Origin: Candidatus Kaiserbacteria bacterium
GTDB lineage: Bacteria > Patescibacteriota > Minisyncoccia > Phycocordibacterales > Phycocordibacteraceae
Length of the DNA: 7,894 nucleotides
Reading direction: 5' to 3'
Assembly (NCBI GenBank): GCA_023267775.1
Contig: JAHFMQ010000036.1
Location: 1-7,894 of the forward strand
Made by a program: the position numbers and the translations under genes. Shown here one piece after another: positions 1 to 4,331 of the stretch. The notes under the pieces were generated by a model that was given only the letters and a program-made list of their open reading frames with translations, was not told the origin of the DNA and did not search any database. The number at the start of each line of letters is the position of its first letter. The stretch's first letter is position 1.

Positions 1-330
1 TAACTGTTTATTATGTTTTTCTCGTATTTTTTGGATCTTGCGCTCAAGAGCTTCCATGACATTCACATCCATGCTTTTCGCAAGCAGGAATGTGGTTATG
101 ACGACATCCGCAAATTCGTCAGAAAGGCTCTCGATGTTTCGATCTCCCATTTTCCCTGTACGTTGATCCCCCATAGAAGCTAAGACTTCATCGCAGAGTT
201 CTCCAAACTCTTCAGATATCTTTACCGTACGGGCTAATATTCGTTCCCGCTCGGTTTGACTTGCGGTTTTTACAGAGCGGAACAATGCATCCTGCTCATC
301 TATAAACTTCTGGAAATCCTCAATGGTCAT
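1..330 (-). CDS. MazG-like nucleotide pyrophosphohydrolase, C-terminus cut by window edge
   Basis: Reading leftward from ATG at 330 gives 110 residues with no stop before base 1, so the gene continues outside the window. It shows the all-alpha NTP pyrophosphohydrolase metal motif: EExxE at residues 40-44 (E40, E41, E44) and ExxD at 72-75 (in SDEFADVV), 27 residues apart, the spacing expected for MazG/MazG-like proteins. Members hydrolyse (d)NTPs or modified nucleotides to NMP plus pyrophosphate using Mg2+ held by those acidic residues, usually as cytosolic house-cleaning enzymes. The N-terminal 35 residues are helical and charged. No Shine-Dalgarno lies before the ATG. A minus-strand terminator at 410-441 sits about 80 nt upstream, preceded by a structured RNA that might control this gene. 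The family call is good; the exact substrate cannot be read from sequence. Confidence 0.82.
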   Translation of the reverse strand, partial: MTIEDFQKFIDEQDALFRSVKTASQTERERILARTVKISEEFGELCDEVLASMGDQRTGKMGDRNIESLSDEFADVVITTFLLAKSMDVNVMEALERKIQKIREKHNKQL

Positions 331-409
331 AGAGGAAAGTGTAACAAGCTATATGGATTTGACGAACTAGTTTTGTGGTACGAAGTTGTGACCCTGATGG
401 GGAACGGGT
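331..409 (-). other. Leader between the terminator and the MazG-like start
   Basis: About 80 nt between the terminator hairpin and the ATG. I see no Shine-Dalgarno and no convincing -35/-10 pair; the closest is an isolated TATAGC (349-354 on the minus strand) with no -35. Expression of the downstream gene may therefore depend on read-through from the RNA at 410-568, or on a promoter I cannot recognise. Confidence 0.3.
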
Positions 410-441
410 AAAAAAGAGCCAGGTTTTTACACCTGGCTCTT
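410..441 (-). terminator. Intrinsic terminator, minus strand
   Basis: Perfect 11 bp stem (414-424 with 431-441) with a 6-nt loop, followed on the minus strand by six T (complement of A410-A415). The U-tract is only on the minus side, so this ends leftward transcription. It is the 3' end of the structured RNA upstream of the MazG-like gene. Its first arm (minus-strand CCAGGT, 436 to 431) is also complementary to ACCTGG in the upstream RNA (484 to 479), which would allow an antiterminator. Confidence 0.82.
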
Positions 442-568
442 ATGTTGATGGTTGTCATGTCCTGTATGGCCTTTTGTACCAGGTCCTAAGGTGAGGACCC
501 CATACTGACAACCAGGCCTACATCTTGTGCTCGAAGCACTAGACTTGGTCGGCCAGCGCAAGTCGTGT
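410..568 (-). ncRNA. Candidate structured RNA or attenuator leader upstream of the MazG-like gene
   Basis: No ORF explains 441-620, but it folds strongly. Three helices stack on one unbroken strand: 449-457 with 506-514 (9 bp), 464-469 with 500-505 (6 bp), and 482-487 with 494-499 (6 bp, hexaloop). All bulges (6 and 12 nt) lie on the other side. Loop bases 488-491 (AAGG) can pair with CCTT at 470-473, making a pseudoknot. Two hairpins lie nearer the 5' end (527-531/535-539 and 542-547/559-564). The terminator at 410-441 fixes the strand, and a promoter-like TTGATA-16-TAAAGT at 575-602 predicts a start near 568, giving a transcript of about 160 nt. I compared it with SRP RNA, tmRNA, RNase P RNA, 6S RNA and common riboswitch cores and recognise none. 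It could be a standalone small RNA or a switch controlling the MazG-like gene; the sequence does not decide. Confidence 0.5.
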
Positions 569-574
569 GGTCTA

Positions 575-602
575 ACTTTATCATCGGCTTCAAACTTATC
601 AA
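575..602 (-). promoter_or_regulatory. Promoter-like sequence for the structured RNA
   Basis: On the minus strand TTGATA (602-597) and TAAAGT (580-575) are 16 bp apart, matching the sigma-70 -35 at 5/6 and -10 at 4/6. The predicted start is about 7 nt downstream, just before the first hairpin. The same -35 hexamer TTGATA appears in the candidate promoter of tRNA-Gly, which mildly supports both. Confidence 0.4.
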
Positions 603-623
603 ATGGTTAGTTTGGACGTCCTC

Positions 624-769
624 CGGAGGGTTCGATTCTCGTTACCTCTGTGAACAACCGAGCATTATTGCCCAAAAGACATATTGTTGAGCTCAGAAAA
701 TACGCTGCAATTGCAGCGTATTTTCTGTCTTCAGACTTAAATGTGCGCGATAGGCACGTTTTCTAGTGG
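624..769. repeat. 146 bp direct repeat, copy 1
   Basis: Aligns without gaps to 1538-1683 (offset 914); I count 8 mismatches (644, 653, 676, 687, 737, 738, 739, 742), about 95% identity, with 688-736 identical. Parts in order: a T-arm-like block (GGTTCGATTCTC), a spacer, a perfect 34 bp palindrome (694-727), a small CGTGC-type hairpin followed by TTTTCT, and TGG at the end, the complement of CCA. In copy 2 that TGG is the real CCA end of tRNA-Gly; here there is no intact tRNA. The same bases are therefore unlikely to be coding in either copy. Confidence 0.9.
694..727. terminator. Perfect 34 bp palindrome, probable bidirectional terminator (copy 1)
   Basis: Every base from 694 to 710 pairs with 727 to 711. 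The arms are A-rich at the left end and T-rich at the right end (AAAATACGCTGC and its complement), so on either strand the RNA hairpin ends in TTTT. That is the form of a bidirectional intrinsic terminator with its U-tract inside the stem. It could also be a protein-binding dyad. Confidence 0.5.
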
Positions 770-770
770 G

Positions 771-893
771 TGCAGGCTCGTCAACGATGTTCGAACCCGA
801 TATCTGAATCGCGACCCGGAACTTCTTGAGTTGATTCACTCGGTGAAAGCGATTGAGAAGATGCTTCCGGAAGATCTGAAGAATGTCGCTTAA
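771..893 (+). pseudogene. Orphan C-terminal coding remnant
   Basis: One plus-strand frame reads through to TAA at 891-893 with a protein-like, charged helical end: YLNRDPELLELIHSVKAIEK followed by MLPEDLKNVA. Upstream the frame runs straight into the direct repeat (stop TAA at 738-740, only ATG at 741 inside the repeat), so a true start is missing. It looks like the tail of a gene whose 5' part was replaced by repeat copy 1. I do not recognise the parent family. On the other strand, 770-815 weakly resembles the 3' half of a tRNA, so part of it could instead be a decayed tRNA. Confidence 0.35.
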
Positions 894-923
894 ATGAAGG
901 CCTCCTGCCAGCGGCAGCAAAGT

Positions 924-1481
924 CTAAGGCAGTTCGTTTTTCAACTGTTCATATGACTTGAAAACGATTCCTTGCATTCCAATTTTTTTGGCTGCCTCAA
1001 CATTGAGCCGGTTATCATCAATCATGACGACTTCTTGGGGTTCTGCTGGCAAGCTCTCAAGCATCTTTATAAATATTTCTGGATCAGGCTTTGCAGAGCC
1101 AATTTCGCTTGAGACAATAATTGAATCAAACAAGTCCGTGAGATTATGTTGTGCGAGTATGGAACGGAGAAAAGAACTTGGGGAATTGGTTAGAAGTCCC
1201 AATTTATAGTGCGGTTTGAGGTTTCTGATAAGAGAGATCATTTGTTCATCAATATGAACCAAAGCAAACCATTCTTGTTCGATTTGAAATGCAGGAATAT
1301 GGGTGTCCCCGGAAAGAGCCGAGAAAAGAGCCTCCTGTGAGAGCTTATTCCGGTCAGCTGCGGCTACATAGGAGTCCTTAAGTGCCTGAGCTCTCATTTC
1401 AGAAACATGACTTCGAAGCCATTGCGGGGATATTTCCGAACAAATGACTCCGAAGAAATCAAAGACGAGGGCTTTGGGCAT
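924..1481 (-). CDS. HAD-superfamily hydrolase, subfamily IA
   Basis: A 185-residue cytosolic phosphatase-like protein. The HAD motifs are all present: motif I FDFFGV with nucleophile D8, motif II LLTNS (T98, N99), motif III K131 in KPDPEIF, and motif IV MIDDN (D155, D156). The second motif-I acid (DxD) is replaced by phenylalanine, as in some subfamily IA branches such as the YihX/epoxide-hydrolase-like group, so general acid function may differ. Substrate is unknown; sugar phosphates such as glucose-1-phosphate are plausible. The frame stays open to ATG 1589, but I chose ATG 1481 because it begins two residues before the first HAD strand and because the extension runs into the 146 bp repeat. 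There is no clear Shine-Dalgarno. The gene lies between the two repeat copies and downstream of tRNA-Gly. A short CTGCC-type hairpin follows the TAG stop but has no T-run. Confidence 0.88.
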   Translation of the reverse strand: MPKALVFDFFGVICSEISPQWLRSHVSEMRAQALKDSYVAAADRNKLSQEALFSALSGDTHIPAFQIEQEWFALVHIDEQMISLIRNLKPHYKLGLLTNSPSSFLRSILAQHNLTDLFDSIIVSSEIGSAKPDPEIFIKMLESLPAEPQEVVMIDDNRLNVEAAKKIGMQGIVFKSYEQLKNELP

Positions 1482-1537
1482 GGAATACATATTATCAGGT
1501 CGTCGTATGTGCTGAGATTCGAATATCGTCTGGTCAT

Positions 1538-1683
1538 CGGAGGGTTCGATTCTCGTTGCCTCTGTGGACAACCGAGCATTATTGCCCAAGAGACATATTG
1601 ATGAGCTCAGAAAATACGCTGCAATTGCAGCGTATTTTCTGTCTTCAGACCGTAACGTGCGCGATAGGCACGTTTTCTAGTGG
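1538..1683. repeat. 146 bp direct repeat, copy 2, ending at the tRNA-Gly CCA
   Basis: Same unit as 624-769. Its right border (1681-1683, TGG) is exactly the CCA end of tRNA-Gly on the minus strand; its left border starts in a T-arm-like block (1541-1554). It fills the space between tRNA-Gly and the HAD gene. With copy 1 it brackets 768 bp holding the orphan remnant and the HAD gene. Confidence 0.9.
1608..1641. terminator. Perfect 34 bp palindrome, probable terminator after tRNA-Gly (copy 2)
   Basis: Identical to 694-727. It lies 40 nt downstream of the tRNA-Gly CCA, a natural place to end the tRNA transcript. Next to it, 1656-1672 forms a CGTGC/GCACG hairpin followed by TTTTCT on the plus strand, so rightward transcription could also stop here. 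Confidence 0.55.
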
Positions 1684-1754
1684 TGCGGGTAGGGAGAATC
1701 GAACTCCCATCATCTGATTGGCAACCAGATGTTCTACCATTGAACCATACCCGC
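1681..1754 (-). tRNA. tRNA-Gly(GCC), CCA encoded
   Basis: A complete 74-nt cloverleaf on the minus strand. The 7 bp acceptor GCGGGTA/TACCCGC is perfect, with discriminator A then CCA. The D-stem is GTTC/GAAC, the anticodon stem TCTGG/TCAGA with loop TTGCCAA (anticodon GCC), the variable loop 4 nt, and the T-stem GGGAG/CTCCC with loop TTCGATT. It reads GGC/GGT codons. Unlike tRNA-Arg at 5935-6006, CCA is part of the gene. A TTGATA-17-GAATAT promoter-like pair lies just upstream. Confidence 0.97.
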
Positions 1755-1763
1755 AGTCGGTAC

Positions 1764-1792
1764 ATATTCGCATAATAATTCCCTTCTATCAA
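1764..1792 (-). promoter_or_regulatory. Promoter-like sequence for tRNA-Gly
   Basis: On the minus strand TTGATA (1792-1787) is followed after 17 bp by GAATAT (1769-1764). The -10 is poor (3/6), but the predicted start falls 2-4 nt before the mature 5' end of the tRNA, as expected for a tRNA promoter. Confidence 0.4.
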
Positions 1793-1809
1793 TTCACCTG
1801 CCAGTTTAG

Positions 1810-1824
1810 TGCAGTGGAACTGCA
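1810..1824 (-). terminator. Weak hairpin after the zwf unit
   Basis: TGCAGT/ACTGCA (6 bp, 3-nt loop) lies just past the last stop codon (1830) of the four-gene unit. There is no T-run after it on the minus strand, so it may be only a 3'-end stabiliser. Confidence 0.25.
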
Positions 1825-1829
1825 GTTAT

Positions 1830-2465
1830 TTATCGAAATAGTACGGCGCGAGCTGGCGCTCCGTCAGTACCAGTAAATTTCAAAGGTAGGCATGCGAGCG
1901 TATACGCGCCCGGCGACACCTGAGAGAGATCAATTCCTTCAAGGATCGGGATATTCGCAGTGAGAAGCGCCGTATGGGGCCGCAGATCGCTCCCGCCACG
2001 TTTCTTAATAGAAAGTGCATCAATACCTACGAGAGCAACCGCTATTTCTGCCAGCAGATCAGCTGCGTCGCCGTCGAGGTATACATAATCGTCATACCAT
2101 TCGGTGAATCCTCGCGCAGAGTTTTTTGTTTTAAGAAGTATCCGCTCGCCTTTTTGCACATGTGCACCGGAAATATCAGTAGCCGTTACCTTTTCACTCA
2201 CATGCGTGCAGTCCAGGACTCGCACAGGACCCACAAACTGCGCTGATGAAAAGGCTTCCAGACCCTTCCCACCAACAAACGCATGTTTCGGTGCGTCGAC
2301 ATGGGTACCAGTATGTGAGCCCATCTGTATCAGCGAATGAGTACTCGTCGCGCCTTGTTTTTCTTCTATAGTGAGTTCTGGATTTCCTGGATACACGACC
2401 GTACCTTGCGTCAGAGGAAGTGATATGTCGATAATTTCGGTATATTCGTGAGGGGCGGTATTCAT
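1830..2465 (-). CDS. Cyclase-family metal-dependent hydrolase (kynurenine formamidase-like)
   Basis: 211 residues, the usual length for the cyclase family (PF04199). The signature HxGTHxDxPxH is present at residues 51-61 (H51, H55, D57, H61), which binds the catalytic divalent metal. Other family marks are the early PLTQGTVVYPGNP segment (17-29), DGDAADLL near 131-138, and H164 and E176 towards the C-terminus. Known members hydrolyse N-formylkynurenine or open the isatin ring in the cytosol. No tryptophan-catabolism gene is nearby; it is instead the last gene of the zwf unit, 18 nt after the SIS gene. The unit lacks a 6-phosphogluconolactonase, so hydrolysis of the lactone is a reasonable but untested guess. 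The family call is firm; substrate unknown. No strong Shine-Dalgarno. Confidence 0.85.
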   Translation of the reverse strand: MNTAPHEYTEIIDISLPLTQGTVVYPGNPELTIEEKQGATSTHSLIQMGSHTGTHVDAPKHAFVGGKGLEAFSSAQFVGPVRVLDCTHVSEKVTATDISGAHVQKGERILLKTKNSARGFTEWYDDYVYLDGDAADLLAEIAVALVGIDALSIKKRGGSDLRPHTALLTANIPILEGIDLSQVSPGAYTLACLPLKFTGTDGAPARAVLFR

Positions 2466-2483
2466 AGACTCTCTAAGGGTTGG

Positions 2484-3428
2484 CTATTCTACAATCGCAC
2501 TGATCTTTTGCCCAAAAGCCTTTGAAGCTTCGACCACATAGGTTGCAATATTTTCTTTGAAATATGCCTGATGCTGCTTTTGGATTTGCGCAATTATGTA
2601 ATAGCCGATAGCCATCATCGCGCCATAGTCTGCGTTTTCGGGAAGGGGCACAAAGAGACGATTCTTCGGATTGCCCCATACGGTATTTTCTTCACCAAAA
2701 CTAATGAACAATTCATCAGAAGGAACCACAGTCACCGCATGCTTCATGTATTCCGACGTTTCAATATCATGCGCGATAACGCGACCAAAAAGTTCTATAA
2801 ATTTCACTTGCAACATACGAATAATTCCGGAGAAACGTGCTGGCACAATAAGAAAGAATTTGTCGTACGCTGACAGATCAGGGAGATCAAAGGTCGTCAC
2901 GCGCTCTTCTATGAACTTAAGAATTTCGCCAGCGTCTTCACCCGTCGCTCCAAGAATCATTCCCATGTACGTGGAGGTGTTATACGTATAGGGTTCGCGA
3001 TTTTTTGGAAATATGTACTCGTCGTAGTCATGCAAGTGATCGAGTTCATGGCTCGCAGAAGAATTTTTTGAGTTCGTGATCAGCGTGACATGCTTTCCTA
3101 GTGCTCTTGTTTTTTTTGCGATGATCGGAGCATGCTTTTCTCCCGAGGCAGAAATAAGCACAACGCCGTCGATGGCATCAATTTTGCGCAGCTTTTCTTC
3201 GAAGTTGCTCTCGGAAGCAAACAGTGCGTCAACTTTCTCGCAGATAATTCGCCCAGTTGCTTCTGCATTACCAGAACCGACGACGAGTGGATGTTTATAG
3301 ACACCCAAATTCATTTTCGGTATAGATGTTTTCTGAAAGAGCTCTAATGCTCCAAGCACTGCGACGTCCAAATCGGGTATATGTTCGATGTCGAACGTAC
3401 TGAGTGTTTCTATGTGACGATGTTCCAT
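2484..3428 (-). CDS. SIS-domain sugar-phosphate isomerase-like protein
   Basis: 314 residues. An SIS fold is visible: VVGSGNAEATGR (49-60) matches the first phosphate-loop region, and VVLISASGEKHAPI (89-102), followed by LGKHVTLITNS (110-120), matches the SxSGxT-type loop that grips a sugar phosphate. A second conserved-looking block, NREPYTYNTSTYMGMILG (143-160), resembles the inter-domain part of bifunctional phosphoglucose/phosphomannose isomerases. The usual STSGxT(E)E signature is degenerate here (SASGEKH), so I do not assign pgi. Position between 6PG dehydrogenase and the cyclase gene (gaps 12 and 18 nt) suggests it interconverts a hexose or pentulose phosphate feeding or draining the G6PD pathway. 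The C-terminal half is helical and lacks recognised motifs. No Shine-Dalgarno before ATG 3428. Confidence 0.75.
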   Translation of the reverse strand: MEHRHIETLSTFDIEHIPDLDVAVLGALELFQKTSIPKMNLGVYKHPLVVGSGNAEATGRIICEKVDALFASESNFEEKLRKIDAIDGVVLISASGEKHAPIIAKKTRALGKHVTLITNSKNSSASHELDHLHDYDEYIFPKNREPYTYNTSTYMGMILGATGEDAGEILKFIEERVTTFDLPDLSAYDKFFLIVPARFSGIIRMLQVKFIELFGRVIAHDIETSEYMKHAVTVVPSDELFISFGEENTVWGNPKNRLFVPLPENADYGAMMAIGYYIIAQIQKQHQAYFKENIATYVVEASKAFGQKISAIVE

Positions 3429-3440
3429 GCCAAAAGTTTA

Positions 3441-4316
3441 TTATTTAGTATCGATATGCGCGTTATGTTTTCCAAATTGTTCGCGAAGTGCGGAAATAAT
3501 CTGGCCCTGGTAGGAAGGATCTTTTTGTGACGCGGCACGGACAGCGAGCGCCGCATCGAGGTCAGGGACGGAAATATTATTTCGATCAGCGGCTTCTTTT
3601 GTCCATGCTCCTTCGCCGGTTGAAGCGGCACTTCCGGAAATTCCAGTTAAGTCGTCACCATATGTTTTGAATGCTTCGTTGAGCCATGAGACGAGTCGCC
3701 CAGTGATGACACTTCTCTTTCCATAGACGGCAGAAACACGCTCCATGTCGAGCGCGAATTCATCTGAGTGTCTGAGCAAATCAAATCCTTCTGCAAGCGA
3801 CTGCATCATTCCGTATTCAATCCCATTGTGAACCATCTTTACAAAGTGCCCCGCGCCAGACGCTCCCATGTAGCCGTAACCATCCTCTACCGAAAGATCC
3901 TTCCAGAGCCATTCAAGTTCCGAATATTTATTTCTATCTCCACCGACCATAAGACAAGCGCCGTTCCGCGCGCCTGATGGTCCACCACTTACACCAACAT
4001 CAAGAAATAGGATGTTCTGTTCCGTAAGTTCCTTTGATCGGCGCACGGATTCTTGATAGGGAGAATTTCCTCCATCAATAATCGTATCTCCCGCATGCAG
4101 TAGCGGAACGAGTTCAGTAAGGACACTTTCCACTGCGGTATGAGGGACCATGATCCATACGAGCCTCGGTTGAGGTAGTGCTCCAACCAGTTCTGTGAGG
4201 GACTCCACCGTGCCGCCGCTCGGTTGAGTGTATGTTACGAGCGTGTGTCCCTTCTCAATGAGTCGCGCAACCATATTCGCACCCATTTTCCCGAGCCCGA
4301 TATAACCAATGTTCAT
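3441..4316 (-). CDS. gnd: 6-phosphogluconate dehydrogenase, decarboxylating, short form
   Basis: Converts 6-phosphogluconate to ribulose-5-phosphate, CO2 and a reduced nicotinamide in the cytosol. At 291 residues it belongs to the short (about 300 residue) class rather than the 470-residue form. The Rossmann loop GYIGLGKMGANM is at 4-15, DGGNSPYQES at 81-90, and the substrate motif DVGVSGGPSGARNGACLMVG at 106-125. Catalytic block KMVHNGIEY is at 160-168 (K160, N164, E167), and STGEGAWT at 232-239. After the second strand the NADP-binding N-R-T/S-xx-K pattern is absent (TYTQPSGGT), so NAD+ use is possible. It starts 15 nt after zwf stops and ends 12 nt before the SIS gene, clearly one transcription unit. 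The start ATG 4316 is set by the Rossmann strand beginning at residue 2. Confidence 0.93.
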   Translation of the reverse strand: MNIGYIGLGKMGANMVARLIEKGHTLVTYTQPSGGTVESLTELVGALPQPRLVWIMVPHTAVESVLTELVPLLHAGDTIIDGGNSPYQESVRRSKELTEQNILFLDVGVSGGPSGARNGACLMVGGDRNKYSELEWLWKDLSVEDGYGYMGASGAGHFVKMVHNGIEYGMMQSLAEGFDLLRHSDEFALDMERVSAVYGKRSVITGRLVSWLNEAFKTYGDDLTGISGSAASTGEGAWTKEAADRNNISVPDLDAALAVRAASQKDPSYQGQIISALREQFGKHNAHIDTK

Positions 4317-4331
4317 AATAAACTTACATTA

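Noticed and set aside
441..520. SRP (4.5S-type) RNA
   Set aside because: The hairpin with GGTCC/GGACC lacks the conserved GGAA tetraloop and the AGCAGCC-type internal loop.
351..650. tmRNA on the plus strand
   Set aside because: TGGATTTGACG near 353 and GGACG...GGTTCGATTC near 614-640 recall tmRNA ends, but the acceptor halves do not pair, no tag ORF ending in Ala-Ala-stop is present, and the terminator points the other way.
561..651. Plus-strand tRNA ending in the T-arm-like block (also at copy 2)
   Set aside because: The T-stem has mismatches, no matching 5' acceptor strand or anticodon arm is found, and the upstream sequences of the two copies differ.
693..920. Minus-strand 75-codon frame, and the similar 61-codon frame at 1607-1792
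   Set aside because: Both run through the palindrome and the repeat (and tRNA-Gly in the second); the shared residues only reflect the repeated DNA.
1482..1589. N-terminal extension of the HAD protein to ATG 1589
   Set aside because: The extra 36 residues do not resemble a HAD N-terminus, and the outer part is encoded by the 146 bp repeat, which is noncoding at copy 1. ATG 1481 places motif I at residue 8, as usual.
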